DNA of 64,000 nt from Anaerolineales bacterium. Its GTDB lineage: Bacteria; Chloroflexota; Anaerolineae; Anaerolineales; Villigracilaceae. Each line of letters opens with the position of its first letter. The first letter of the stretch is position 1. The notes beneath the pieces were generated by a model, which saw nothing but the letters and a program-made list of their open reading frames with translations, was not told the origin of the DNA and did not search any database. Of this stretch, positions 1 to 8,664 are shown piece after piece. A program made the position numbers and the translations under genes. The stretch is taken from contig JADLBX010000032.1 in assembly GCA_020847435.1 (NCBI GenBank), positions 81,435 through 145,434 on the forward strand, read 5' to 3'.

Positions 1-348
1 TTCGTCGCGGTCGAGGTTGTTGTCCAAGTTTCCCACCGAGTTGACAGCTGAACAGGCGGGAGGAGTCGTTTTGTCGTCCGTCACTGTAACGGGTCCCGCA
101 AGCGAGGGGTTGCCCGTGTTCTTGACCGTGTAACTGTAGTTGATCGTCTGACCGGCTGTGTTGAAGACCGAGTTGCCGTTCACCGCCGTAACCGCCAGGC
201 TGATCGAGGCGACATCTCCCGAAGCAGGTCCGATCAAGGCTGGCGCCGCCTCCTCAGCTGGCGTACTGGCGCCTCCGCCGAGGTTGCATCCGTACAGCGC
301 CAACGCGATCACAAGCCCTAAAACCAGGAAGCGAGTAAAGACGTTCAT
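1..348 (-). CDS. Lipoprotein with DUF11/DUF7507-like repeat domain, 5' part only
   Basis: Seen: reading the minus strand from an ATG at 346-348, the frame stays open for 116 codons to the left edge, so the C-terminus is missing. AAAGGG lies just upstream of the ATG. The first 20 residues form a hydrophobic signal ending in a lipobox (L-Y-G-C, Cys21), followed by a Gly/Ala/Pro linker. From about residue 50 the protein has the beta-rich pattern of secreted DUF11-type repeats, with VTVTDDKTTPPACS near residues 88-101 and a VGNLDNN-like turn. Family knowledge: such repeats build extended extracellular surface proteins with no enzymatic role. Inferred: a membrane-anchored surface protein of unknown function. 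Confidence 0.75.
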   Translation of the reverse strand, partial: MNVFTRFLVLGLVIALALYGCNLGGGASTPAEEAAPALIGPASGDVASISLAVTAVNGNSVFNTAGQTINYSYTVKNTGNPSLAGPVTVTDDKTTPPACSAVNSVGNLDNNLDRDE

Positions 349-757
349 TGTCCGTGCCCTTTCCCTTTCTGCCGAACGGCAAAAACTCCATGACGAATAA
401 AACGATTTCGGATTTAGTATACGCAGTTTGACGGTATTTTTCAACCGAGAGTTCCCGATTTTTCATGGCTTTCTCAAGAACCGAAAGGGGGGATTTTCGG
501 TACACGGATTTCACGGATCAAATGGAGTTTTTTGCGTTGCTTACGGAAGAAACCGTATACTCCGTGTGTTCCGTGTACAAAAGAGAGATTCCGTCAACCT
601 TTCTTGAGAAAACCATACCCGATTTTTTAGGTTTTTCAAAGTTGGAAAATTTTCAACGTAAATACAGCGCTCTTATGCAATTCCCCGGCTTTTGAAAACC
701 ACATCCAAATGCCGCTTGGTATAATTCCGATCATCTTTCACTTGGAGCGCTCAGTAC
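349..757. other. Intergenic region with dispersed repeats, no gene seen
   Basis: This spacer separates the divergent lipoprotein and alaS genes. It contains an AT-rich stretch and an imperfect repeat pair built on ACGGATTTCACGGAT (about 503-518) and CCGTGTGTTCCGTGTAC (about 560-578), a kind of non-coding repeat also seen elsewhere in the window. Open frames across it follow the repeat and lack coding character. Confidence 0.6.
717..725 (+). promoter_or_regulatory. Extended -10 promoter for alaS
   Basis: TGGTATAAT reads as an extended -10 element (TGn then TATAAT at 720-725), 32 bases before the alaS ATG. No good -35 sits at 16-18 bp: TTGAAA at 692-697 is 22 bp away. The predicted start near 732 gives a short leader that contains the Shine-Dalgarno TTGGAG. 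Confidence 0.5.
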
Positions 758-3580
758 ATGACTCGCAAACCCAGCGGCAACGAAATCCGCCAGATGTTTA
801 TTGACTTTTTCGTCGAGCACGGACATACCGCCGTGCCATCCATGTCGCTTGTGCCGGGCGGCGACAGCACGCTTCTCTTCACCAATTCGGGCATGGTTCA
901 GTTTAAAGACGTCTTTATCGGCACCGACAAAAAACCCTACACCCGCGCGGTGGACTCGCAGAAGTGTATGCGCGTGGCTGGCAAGCACAACGACCTCGAA
1001 GATGTGGGGCGCGACGATACGCATCACACCTTCTTCGAGATGCTCGGCAACTGGTCGTTCGGCGATTACTACAAAAAGGAAGCCATCGCCTGGTCGTGGC
1101 AACTGCTCACCGAAGTTTGGGGCTTGCCGAAGGACAAAATTTACGCCACCTGTTTTGAAGACGACAAAGGCAATGTCCCGCGCGACGATGAAGCCGCCGA
1201 TGCTTGGCGAGAACAGCCGGGCTTCAACCCCGAACACGTTCTGTTCTTCGGGCGCAAGGAAAATTTCTGGCAAATGGCGGAGACCGGTCCGTGCGGTCCC
1301 TGCTCCGAGATTCATCTCGACCGCGGCGAGGAGTTCGACAATCTGCGCGGCAAGCCGCACCGTTGCGGCGTGAACGGCGAGTGCACGCGCTTCCTCGAAC
1401 TCTGGAACAACGTCTTCATTCAATACAATCTCTTCGACGACGGCCGCCTCGAACCGCTCCCACAAAAACACGTGGACACCGGCATGGGCTTCGAGCGTAT
1501 CGTCTCCGTTCTGCAAGGCGTCGACTCGAATTACAAAACTGACCTCTTCACCGGCTCACTCGAAGTGTTGCGAAGCCTCACGGGTCACAGCGAAAAAGAA
1601 ATGCTCGACAATTTCACGCCGTACCGCGTCATCTGCGATCACGTCCGTTCTGCCGCGTTCCTCATCGCCGATGGAATTGTCCCTGGCAACGCGGGCCGCA
1701 ACTACGTGGCGCGCATGATCACCCGCCGCGCGGCGCGCTTTGGCTCAAAGATCGGACTCAACGAACCATTCCTCGCTCAAGTCGCCGAAGCGGTGATTCG
1801 CCAATACGGCGATTTTTATCCCGAACTCAAAAAAGCGACGCCCGCCATCCTCGACAATTTGACTCGGGAAGAGATCCGCTTCGCGCGCACGGTGGAAGCG
1901 GGCTCTAACCATCTGGAGAATCTCCTCGCCGAACTTCGCGCTGAGCGGAGTGGAACGGAGACGAAGCGCGTGTTGGACGGTCACAAAGCCTTCGACCTCT
2001 ACGCCACTTACGGACTCCCCTTTGAAATCTCACGCGACATCGCCCGCGAACAGGGACTCGATGTGGATGAGCAAGGATTCAACGAAGCGAAAGAAAAGCA
2101 CGCGCTTGCCTCCGGCGGCGGAAAGGCAATGGGCAAACTCGGCGGCGAAGACGCGGAGTTCTACGCCGAGATTTTGAAGAATTTGCAATCGAAAAAGAAA
2201 CTCGGTAAAGACGGCGTTGAATATGATCCTTATACAGGAACACAAGTAGACAAGTATTCGGGGCTTGAGGTGTTGGCGTTGGTTGTGGATGGTCAACTGG
2301 TCGAGTCGGCGAACTTGGACGATCAAGTTGAAGTTGTCCTGCCGAAGACTGGCTTTTACATTGAATCGGGCGGGCAGGTGGATGATACCGGTTACATTCG
2401 TTCCTTCGGCAGTTCAACTGCCGAAGGATCAGGCGAGCAAGAGGGGGGCTGGGAAATTGAAGTCACTTCAATGCGCCGCCCGTCTGCGGGAGTGATCGTG
2501 CATGTCGGCACGGTGATCTCCGGTCAGCCGAAAGTGGGCGATAGCGCCGTCGCTGAAGTAGACGCGACGCGGCGTCACGACATCATGCGGAATCACACCG
2601 CGACTCATCTCTTGCATAAAGCGTTACATGTTGTTTTGAGCGACCAAGCCACGCAAGCAGGCTCGCTTGTCGCGCCGACGTACCTCCGCTTTGACTTTAA
2701 TCATCCCGAAGCGTTGACTCCTGAGCAACTGGATCGAATCGAGCGCATGGTCAACGATGCCGTCGCGGCGGATATGCCCGTTCACAAAGAATCGAAGTCG
2801 CTGGAGGAGGCTAAAAAGGAAGGCGCGATGGCGCTGTTCGGCGAAAAATACGGCGAGACGGTTCGGACGATTTCGATCCTAGGCTCGTCGGGGTCTCAGA
2901 CCCCAATGGAGCAAACAAGTTCGTCCAGCAGTTCAACTGCTGGACAACAGAAATATTCATACGAACTTTGCGGCGGCACACATCTTGAGCGGACGTCCGA
3001 TGTCGGCGCGTTTCTCATCGTGAGCGAGGGATCGGTCGCGGCGAACGTGCGGCGCATCGAGGCGGTGACCGGACGCGGCGCGTATGAGTTGATCCAGAAA
3101 CGCTTCAAAGCCATCAAGCAGTCTGCCGCAATTTTGAAATCTAGCGTGGACGATGTGCCGAAGAAAGTGGAAAGCGGACAAAATGAAATTGCCGAGTTGA
3201 AAAAGGAAGTTGCGAACCTTCGCGCTCAACAAGCATTGTCAACTTTCAGCGCGCAACTTTCCAGCGTTCGAGCCGTGAAGGATGTGAACGTTCTCGCGGC
3301 TGAAATCCCGAACGCGGACGCGGACACACTGCGGATGCTGGCGGATAAGTTTCGCGAAAAATATCCGAAGGGTGGAGTCGCTGTACTGATAACTGGGGCA
3401 ACCGTAATCGCGGTCGTGACCGAGGATCTCGTCAAGCGCGGAATCAAAGCGGGCGAGCTCATCACGGGCATCGGAGGCAAAGGCGGCGGGCGCCCGAATA
3501 TGGCGCAGGGCAGTCTGTCGAACGGCGGCGCGGACGCGTTGGCGCACGTCGGCAGAATTGTCGAAGAAAAATTGAAGTAG
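758..3580 (+). CDS. alaS: Alanyl-tRNA synthetase
   Basis: Charges tRNA-Ala with alanine in the cytosol and edits mischarged Ser/Gly. The 940-residue protein has the full architecture: class II catalytic core from residue 1 (FTNSGMVQFKDVF, then the GPCGPCSE loop), tRNA-recognition helices, the editing domain with HTATHLLH near residues 611-618, the CGGTH zinc motif at about residue 738, and a C-terminal DHHA1 domain with GGKGGGRPNMAQG. The ATG follows TTGGAG. Odd: two extra segments lie in or near the editing domain, around residues 548-562 and 708-730. They coincide exactly with perfect DNA palindromes (2402-2428 and 2890-2945), and AlaRS proteins normally have little there. A third repeat-like stretch (GCTGAGCGGAG at about 1941) encodes LRAERSGTETK near residue 396. 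Confidence 0.97.
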   Translation: MTRKPSGNEIRQMFIDFFVEHGHTAVPSMSLVPGGDSTLLFTNSGMVQFKDVFIGTDKKPYTRAVDSQKCMRVAGKHNDLEDVGRDDTHHTFFEMLGNWSFGDYYKKEAIAWSWQLLTEVWGLPKDKIYATCFEDDKGNVPRDDEAADAWREQPGFNPEHVLFFGRKENFWQMAETGPCGPCSEIHLDRGEEFDNLRGKPHRCGVNGECTRFLELWNNVFIQYNLFDDGRLEPLPQKHVDTGMGFERIVSVLQGVDSNYKTDLFTGSLEVLRSLTGHSEKEMLDNFTPYRVICDHVRSAAFLIADGIVPGNAGRNYVARMITRRAARFGSKIGLNEPFLAQVAEAVIRQYGDFYPELKKATPAILDNLTREEIRFARTVEAGSNHLENLLAELRAERSGTETKRVLDGHKAFDLYATYGLPFEISRDIAREQGLDVDEQGFNEAKEKHALASGGGKAMGKLGGEDAEFYAEILKNLQSKKKLGKDGVEYDPYTGTQVDKYSGLEVLALVVDGQLVESANLDDQVEVVLPKTGFYIESGGQVDDTGYIRSFGSSTAEGSGEQEGGWEIEVTSMRRPSAGVIVHVGTVISGQPKVGDSAVAEVDATRRHDIMRNHTATHLLHKALHVVLSDQATQAGSLVAPTYLRFDFNHPEALTPEQLDRIERMVNDAVAADMPVHKESKSLEEAKKEGAMALFGEKYGETVRTISILGSSGSQTPMEQTSSSSSSTAGQQKYSYELCGGTHLERTSDVGAFLIVSEGSVAANVRRIEAVTGRGAYELIQKRFKAIKQSAAILKSSVDDVPKKVESGQNEIAELKKEVANLRAQQALSTFSAQLSSVRAVKDVNVLAAEIPNADADTLRMLADKFREKYPKGGVAVLITGATVIAVVTEDLVKRGIKAGELITGIGGKGGGRPNMAQGSLSNGGADALAHVGRIVEEKLK
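2402..2428. repeat. In-frame palindrome inside alaS
   Basis: A perfect inverted repeat with 13-nt arms around a single central C (core GCAGTT-C-AACTGC, outer TCCTTCG/CGAAGGA). It is read in frame as part of AlaRS (FGSSTAEG). The same core with different outer arms recurs at 2923-2945. Confidence 0.85.
2890..2945. repeat. Two palindromes side by side inside alaS
   Basis: GGGGTCTCAGACCCC (2890-2904) and GTCCAGCAGTT-C-AACTGCTGGAC (2923-2945) are both perfect palindromes with a single central base. They are translated in frame as a Ser/Gln/Gly/Thr-rich loop just before the CGGTH motif. The first shares its GGTCT-N-AGACC core with intergenic palindromes at 4946-4976, 46064-46094 and 55625-55663. 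Confidence 0.85.
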
Positions 3581-3603
3581 TGGAAGATTAGAAAGGAAGA
3601 TGT

Positions 3604-4113
3604 ATGTCACGCATTTTGAAAGTTTTGCTGGTCGTATCGGTCGTTACGTTCACGCTTGCCTGTTCGTTGGTCACCAACCCGATCAACGATGTGAAGAATA
3701 CGGCGAATACCGCGCAAGCCTTCGCCACCGAGGCGATCGGGCTTGCGACGGCGATGCCGCTCGAAACCCTGGGCGCGATACCGACTCAATTGTCTCAGTT
3801 CGGGAATTATTTCGATCCGCAAGGGACGCCGGTCGCGGAATGGAACGGCATCCCGATCATGTCGCAGGCGACCGCCGGGCAGGAGTTCGACGCCAATAAC
3901 TATAGTTTTAAATTTTCGGGGACGGTGAAAGAGGCGGTGGATTTTTATACCGCCGCGCTCAGCGGGACGGGCTGGTCGCCGGTGATTACGGTTCCGGGTG
4001 ATGAACAGTTTTCGAGTTTGATTTATCAACGCGAGAGCGGTATCCTGACGGTCAGCATAACCAACACCGATTCCGCGGGCGCGATCGTGGTTTGGTTTGC
4101 GCTGGCGCAGTAG
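3604..4113 (+). CDS. Small lipoprotein of unknown function
   Basis: 169 residues. Residues 1-19 are a signal peptide ending in the lipobox T-L-A-C (Cys20), so the mature protein should be anchored to the outer face of the membrane. The rest has a Val/Phe/Tyr-rich pattern with repeated Trp and Gly suggesting a small alpha/beta fold (residues 95-165, YSFKFSGTVKEAVDFYTAAL). I do not recognise a named family. It starts 23 bp after alaS with a clear GGAAG ribosome site, so it may be cotranscribed, although a link to translation is unlikely. Confidence 0.7.
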   Translation: MSRILKVLLVVSVVTFTLACSLVTNPINDVKNTANTAQAFATEAIGLATAMPLETLGAIPTQLSQFGNYFDPQGTPVAEWNGIPIMSQATAGQEFDANNYSFKFSGTVKEAVDFYTAALSGTGWSPVITVPGDEQFSSLIYQRESGILTVSITNTDSAGAIVVWFALAQ

Positions 4114-4178
4114 CGCTGATGGCGGACGTTTCGCCAATACACATGCAGGGATTGGAAAATCCTTGATCGGAGGTTGTC

Positions 4179-4925
4179 GTGCATAAACTTGTTTTGGTTC
4201 GTCATGGGCAGAGCGTTTGGAATCTTGAAAACCGCTTCACCGGCTGGACGGACGTCGGCTTGACCGAGCAGGGCAGGGCGGAGGCGCACGAAGCGGGACG
4301 CCTGCTCAAAGTGGAAGGCTTCGCGTTCGACGCCGCGTATACGTCTGTGTTGAAGCGCGCGATCCAAACGCTTTGGGTTGTCCTACAGGAATTGAATCTC
4401 GAATGGATTCCCGTCACGAACGCGTGGGAGCTCAACGAACGGCATTACGGCGCGTTGCAGGGATTGAACAAATCGGAGATGGCGGAAAAATACGGCGAAG
4501 CGCAGGTGAAAATTTGGCGGCGCAGTTACGACGTGCCGCCTCCCGCGTTGGAGGCGACCGATGAACGTCATCCCAAATTTGATCCGCGTTACGCTTCGTT
4601 GACCCCCGAACAACTACCCGCCACTGAATCGCTTAAACTTACGCTGGATCGCGTGCTCCCGTATTGGCATTCGACGTTGGCTCCCGCGATTCAATCGGGC
4701 AAGCGCGTGATCGTTGCCGCGCATGGTAACAGCATTCGCGCCTTGGTGAAATACCTCGATGGCATTTCCGATGCGGAGATCACCGAGTTAAACATCCCAA
4801 CCGGCGTTCCGCTGGCGTACGAATTGAACAAAGAGTTGAAGCCGATCAAGCATTATTATCTCGGCGACCCCGAAGAAGCCGCGAAGAAAGCCGCGGCGGT
4901 GGCGGGGCAGGGCAAGGCGAAATAG
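4179..4925 (+). CDS. gpmA: 2,3-bisphosphoglycerate-dependent phosphoglycerate mutase
   Basis: Interconverts 3- and 2-phosphoglycerate in glycolysis and gluconeogenesis. The 248-residue length is typical of dPGM. The phosphohistidine motif [10 protein letters not shown] is at the N-terminus (His9), followed by the [13 protein letters not shown] signature, [15 protein letters not shown] around residue 86, and the second catalytic histidine in [10 protein letters not shown] near residue 185. The GTG start at 4179 is preceded by CGGAGG. The C-terminus has an Ala/Lys-rich tail ([13 protein letters not shown]). Confidence 0.96.
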   Translation: MHKLVLVRHGQSVWNLENRFTGWTDVGLTEQGRAEAHEAGRLLKVEGFAFDAAYTSVLKRAIQTLWVVLQELNLEWIPVTNAWELNERHYGALQGLNKSEMAEKYGEAQVKIWRRSYDVPPPALEATDERHPKFDPRYASLTPEQLPATESLKLTLDRVLPYWHSTLAPAIQSGKRVIVAAHGNSIRALVKYLDGISDAEITELNIPTGVPLAYELNKELKPIKHYYLGDPEEAAKKAAAVAGQGKAK

Positions 4926-4945
4926 ATTTGTGAAATTGCCTCTTT

Positions 4946-4976
4946 TGCAGGGGCGGGTCTGAGACCCGCCCCTGCA
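4946..4976. repeat. 31-nt perfect palindrome
   Basis: Arms of 15 nt around a single G, with core GGGTCT-G-AGACCC. It lies between gpmA and the next gene. It could act as a hairpin in the transcript, but no T-run follows it on the plus strand. It belongs to the same palindrome family as 46064-46094 and 55625-55663. Confidence 0.85.
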
Positions 4977-4994
4977 TTGCATTAAAATCAAGGT

Positions 4995-7900
4995 ATGGCG
5001 CTCCCTCGCGAGTTTTTGTTCGAACTGCATAAAAGATTCACCGGTGATATCCGCACCGATTTGGCATCGCGGATTTTGTACAGCTCCGACGCGAGCATGT
5101 ACCAGATCGAGCCGCTGGGAGTTGTAATGCCGCGGACTCAGGACGAGTTACACGCGGCAGTTGAGTTAGCGGCAAAGTATGAAATCCCGATTCTGCCGCG
5201 TGGGGCAGGGACGAGTCTCGCGGGTCAGGCGGTTGGCGAAGCGCTCATCCTCGATTGCTCGCGCTGGTTGGATAAAATCATCGAGGTTAACCCCGAAGAA
5301 AAATTCGCAATTGTCGAGCCGGGCGTCGTCCTTTCCGATTTGAACAACGCAGCGGCGAAGCATGGGTTGATGTTCGGTCCCGACCCGGCTTCTGCCGAAC
5401 GCGCGACAATGGGCGGCGTGATCGCCAACAACGCGACCGGCGCGCATTCGATTGTTTACGGCATGAGCGCGGATCATATCTTGGAAGCGGACGTGATTTT
5501 GGGGGATGGGAGTATTGCGGTTTGGAGGGAGTTCACGAAGGATGAATTTGGAAGGATGAAGGATGAAAACAGCCTGATGGGGAGCGTGGCGTCAACATCT
5601 TTTTTGATACGAGAAAAATATGCCGAAGCCATTAAGCGGAATTATCCGAAAACATGGCGGAATTCAGCCGGATATCGCTTGGACTACCTTTTGCCCTTTT
5701 CGACGACAAAACCCCCGCGATGGCTGGACGATTACCCTTCGATTCATCCTTCATCATTCAGCCTTCATCCTTTACTTGCCGGTTCCGAAGGCACGCTGGC
5801 GGTCATGCGGCGGATGAAAGTCAATCTCGTTGCAAAGCCGAAACAGACCGCGCTGGTTGTCTTGTCGTATCCGAGCGTCGCTGAGGCATGCGACGATGTG
5901 CCGCGTTTGTTGAATCACGACCCATCTGCGATTGAGTTAATTCCAAATACGATTTTGCGTGCGGCGCGAAGTTCGGCGGGCTACGCGAGTCAGGCAGGCT
6001 GGATTCACGGCGATCCCGCTGCGGTGTTGGCGGTTGAATTTGACGATGGGCGTGAGACGATTTCGCTCGGCGAAAATGTGATTGCGATTGCGCGCTCGAA
6101 AGAAGAACAAGCGCAAGTTTGGAACGTCCGCAAAATGGGTTTGGGGCTGTTGGATTCACAGCCACGTTCGGCGCGCCCGATCGCGTTCATCGAAGATTGC
6201 GCGATCCCCGTCGAGCGGCTGGGCGAGTTCGTGCGCGAGGTGGAGCGGATCATGTCCGCTCATGGGACGGAAGGCGGGATTTACGCCCACGCCTCAGCAG
6301 GATGTTTGCACATTCGACCGGTTCTGGATTTGAAGACGACGCGCGGCGTGGAGAGTCTGCGCGCCATCAGCGAGGCGGTTCTTTCTCTGACGTTGAGTCT
6401 GGGCGGCGCCTTCAGCAGTGAACACGGGGACGGCTTGTCGCGCTCCGAGTATCTTGCGCGCGCATACGGCGATGAGGTGATGAGCGCCATGCGGCTGTTG
6501 AAAAACGCGGCTGATCCGCATCACATCTTGAACCCTGGCAAGATCATTGACCCGCCAAACATGGATACGAACCTTCGTTACGGCGTTGATTACAAAACGC
6601 ACGCGTGGACTCCGTCTCTTTCGTTTGCAAGCCAGGGCGGCTTTGAGTTGGCAGTGGAGCAATGTAATGGACAAGGCGTGTGCAGGAAATCAACAGGCGT
6701 GATGTGTCCGTCCTTTCAGGCGACGCGGGAAGAGATGCACTCGACGCGGGGGAGGGCGAATCTGTTGAGGGTGTTGATTGCAGGACACGGGATACGAGAT
6801 ACGCGATACGAAATCGGAAATCGTAAATCTGAAATTGAAAATTCTGTTTTCCAAGCCCTCGACCTGTGCCTCGCGTGCAAAGGCTGCAAAGCGGAATGTC
6901 CGAGCGGGGTGGACATGGCGAAGTTGAAGTATGAGTTTGAAAACGAATATTACAAAACGCATCGCCGTCCGTTGCGAGATTATGTGTTCGGATATTTCCA
7001 CGTTGTGGCGAAAGTGTTGTCGCCTATTGCGCCGATTGCAAATTGGTTGATGGAGTTTGGTCCCACCAAGAAGTTGATCGCAAATGTTTTGGGATTGGCA
7101 GAGGCGAGGTCGTTGCCGAAGATCCGCCGGACTATGTCATTGCGAGCTCGCGCTGAGCGGAGTGACGAGCGCTTGCCGAGGAACGCAGGCGAAGCGCGGC
7201 GAAGCAATCTCCTCGAATCCAAAGAAAATTTTGATAACCAGGAGAGTGCTTCGCCGCCAAAGAACACGAGCGGCGGCTCGCAACGGCGTGTGGTTATATT
7301 TCTTCCCGATGTCTTCTCGCGTTACATTGAACCACAGGTGGAAGACGCCGCGTTGGAGGTGTTGACCGCGTGCGGATATGACGTGCGCGTTCTGCCTGTC
7401 GTGGGCGCGGGGGCGTCATTGCTCTCGAAGGGATTCGTGGATGCGGCGCGGCGTCAGGCGCGGAAAACGTTGGAGTTGTTGAACCAGCTCGACCCGTCGC
7501 GTGAAGCGTTTATCGTCGGGGTGGAGCCTCCTGAAATATACCTGCTGAAAAACGATTATGCGGATTTGCTTGCCAAATGTGCGGATGAAATCCGCACACT
7601 GACAAAGCGTGTCTGGTTGTTAGATGAATTTCTTTTGCGATCAAAAGAGTTTGAAGTCCTGCGTGTAGGCAGGTGGGGTAATAAGATAGGCGACAAAAAA
7701 TTGGAAACTAGAAAGAACCGAAAAATATTTTTTCATCCGCACTGTCATCAGCGCGCGGAGCGATCGTCGGCGAGCGCCAGCGTCGAGTTGTTGCGCGCCT
7801 GCGGTTACGACGTGGAGTTGAGCGACGTGGGTTGTTGCGGCTTGGCAGGGACGTTCGGATTCGAAGCGGAGCATTACGCGCTTTCGATGCAGGTTGGAGA

Positions 7901-8045
7901 GTTGAAGTTGTTGCCGCGCGTGAGAGAATTAGAGTTTGGAGAATTGATCGCGGCAACCGGCGCAGCATGCAGGATGCAAGTGCGGCACGGATCAGGACGC
8001 GAGGCGCGGCATCCGATCGAGTGGGTGAGGGAGGCGGTGGGTTGA
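4995..8045 (+). CDS. FAD-linked oxidase fused to 4Fe-4S/CCG subunit (GlcD-GlcF or D-lactate dehydrogenase type)
   Basis: A 1016-residue flavin/iron-sulfur dehydrogenase that probably oxidises a 2-hydroxy acid such as glycolate, D-lactate or 2-hydroxyglutarate and passes electrons to the respiratory chain. Residues about 40-300 are the FAD_binding_4 part (ILPRGAGTSLAGQAVG, GGVIANNATGAHSI), about 300-520 the FAD-oxidase C domain (SSEHGDGLSRSEYLARAYG), about 557-640 the ferredoxin motifs (GVCRKSTGVMCPSF; CLACKGCKAECPSG), and about 735-1016 the cysteine-rich part with PHCHQ and GCCG near residues 914 and 944. Odd: the first CCG site present in relatives is replaced here (VVGAGASLLSKG). At least four blocks are repeat-derived insertions: about residues 178-258 (GGATGAAGGATGA type), 597-615 (GATACGAGATACGCG type), 714-764, and 890-907. 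The substrate cannot be told from sequence. Confidence 0.88.
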   Translation: MALPREFLFELHKRFTGDIRTDLASRILYSSDASMYQIEPLGVVMPRTQDELHAAVELAAKYEIPILPRGAGTSLAGQAVGEALILDCSRWLDKIIEVNPEEKFAIVEPGVVLSDLNNAAAKHGLMFGPDPASAERATMGGVIANNATGAHSIVYGMSADHILEADVILGDGSIAVWREFTKDEFGRMKDENSLMGSVASTSFLIREKYAEAIKRNYPKTWRNSAGYRLDYLLPFSTTKPPRWLDDYPSIHPSSFSLHPLLAGSEGTLAVMRRMKVNLVAKPKQTALVVLSYPSVAEACDDVPRLLNHDPSAIELIPNTILRAARSSAGYASQAGWIHGDPAAVLAVEFDDGRETISLGENVIAIARSKEEQAQVWNVRKMGLGLLDSQPRSARPIAFIEDCAIPVERLGEFVREVERIMSAHGTEGGIYAHASAGCLHIRPVLDLKTTRGVESLRAISEAVLSLTLSLGGAFSSEHGDGLSRSEYLARAYGDEVMSAMRLLKNAADPHHILNPGKIIDPPNMDTNLRYGVDYKTHAWTPSLSFASQGGFELAVEQCNGQGVCRKSTGVMCPSFQATREEMHSTRGRANLLRVLIAGHGIRDTRYEIGNRKSEIENSVFQALDLCLACKGCKAECPSGVDMAKLKYEFENEYYKTHRRPLRDYVFGYFHVVAKVLSPIAPIANWLMEFGPTKKLIANVLGLAEARSLPKIRRTMSLRARAERSDERLPRNAGEARRSNLLESKENFDNQESASPPKNTSGGSQRRVVIFLPDVFSRYIEPQVEDAALEVLTACGYDVRVLPVVGAGASLLSKGFVDAARRQARKTLELLNQLDPSREAFIVGVEPPEIYLLKNDYADLLAKCADEIRTLTKRVWLLDEFLLRSKEFEVLRVGRWGNKIGDKKLETRKNRKIFFHPHCHQRAERSSASASVELLRACGYDVELSDVGCCGLAGTFGFEAEHYALSMQVGELKLLPRVRELEFGELIAATGAACRMQVRHGSGREARHPIEWVREAVG
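7134..7286. repeat. TCATTGCGAG-type inverted element inside a gene
   Basis: The left end is ATGTCATTGCGAG, there is an internal GAAGCAATCTCCT copy with an opposing GAGTGCTTCG, and the right end is CTCGCAACGG. A CGCTGAGCGGAG segment is nested within. The element is translated through in frame as part of the FAD/FeS enzyme, giving an Arg/Ser/Glu-rich insertion. Confidence 0.7.
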
Positions 8046-8159
8046 GGGCAGATGCAGTCAGGTTGACGAATCGGTTTGTAATTTGCGAAATAAGAAACTT
8101 GGAGGCTTGCGCAGAAAGAATATGTGCATTATCTTCAATGTATTAATGGAGAATTTTTT

Positions 8160-8450
8160 ATGGCAAAGATTAACATCGTCACACAGGGACGTTTCGGAAA
8201 GATTCAATACATCGAAGGCTCGTTGTTCAAGAAGAACGTCTGCGAGTTCTACTGGGAGTTTGGCGGCGCGGATGCAGTCGCCATTATTTCATTTCCCAAA
8301 GGCGACGCGGAATGGGACAAGCGCTACCCGTGGGCGATGGGGCGGCGCATGGAGATCGTGAAAGACATGGCAGAACAGGTCCGCAAGATGAAATCACCCT
8401 CGTCCACGCTGAAGTGGGAAGAGGGGTGTGTGGTCTTGGTCAGCGGGTGA
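8160..8450 (+). CDS. Conserved small protein of unknown function
   Basis: 96 residues with no signal peptide or membrane segment. I do not recognise a family. It starts as beta-rich (INIVTQGRFGKIQYIEG), has FYWEFGGADAVAIISFPKG in the middle, and a basic helix (GRRMEIVKDMAEQVRKMK) towards the end. The ATG at 8160 is preceded by GGAG at about 8148. Codon use matches its neighbours, so it is probably a real chromosomal gene. The flanks hold no informative partner. Confidence 0.6.
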   Translation: MAKINIVTQGRFGKIQYIEGSLFKKNVCEFYWEFGGADAVAIISFPKGDAEWDKRYPWAMGRRMEIVKDMAEQVRKMKSPSSTLKWEEGCVVLVSG

Positions 8451-8465
8451 GGTGAATGCCTCAGC

Positions 8466-8617
8466 TAGGGCAATTGCATTAGAAAAATTTGGTACTGAAA
8501 ACGCCTCATTTTGTTTGAGAATCCGCTAATCTCCACGAATTTACGCTAATTTTTTTAGGAAAATTCGCGCAGATTAGCGAAGATTAGTGGATAAAAAGCC
8601 CAAATGCGATTGCCCTA
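8466..8617. mobile_element. MITE-like element with 10-bp target duplication
   Basis: The left terminal repeat TAGGGCAATTGCATT (8466-8480) matches the inverted right end AAATGCGATTGCCCTA (8602-8617) at 14 of 15 positions. The 152-bp element is flanked by an exact 10-bp direct repeat, ATGCCTCAGC (8456-8465 and 8618-8627). It has no coding capacity and contains a second internal inverted repeat (CCGCTAATCTCC / GATTAGCGAAGATTAG). Size, ends and flanking duplication fit a non-autonomous transposon. Confidence 0.7.
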
Positions 8618-8664
8618 ATGCCTCAGCCCTTTTACGCGGACTTGCACACTGGTACAATACGTTC

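Noticed and set aside
465..695. Open frame between the lipoprotein and alaS
   Set aside because: It runs through a GGATTTCACGGAT-type repeat, has no ribosome site and no protein-like composition.
692..725. Classical -35/-10 pair for alaS using TTGAAA
   Set aside because: The spacer would be 22 bp, too long; the extended -10 alone is a better explanation.
731..1516. Long open frame on the minus strand opposite alaS
   Set aside because: It is a mirror of the high-GC third-position pattern of alaS and has no recognisable domain or start signal.
4946..4976. Terminator for gpmA
   Set aside because: The palindrome lacks a following T-run and belongs to a repeat family that is also found inside genes.
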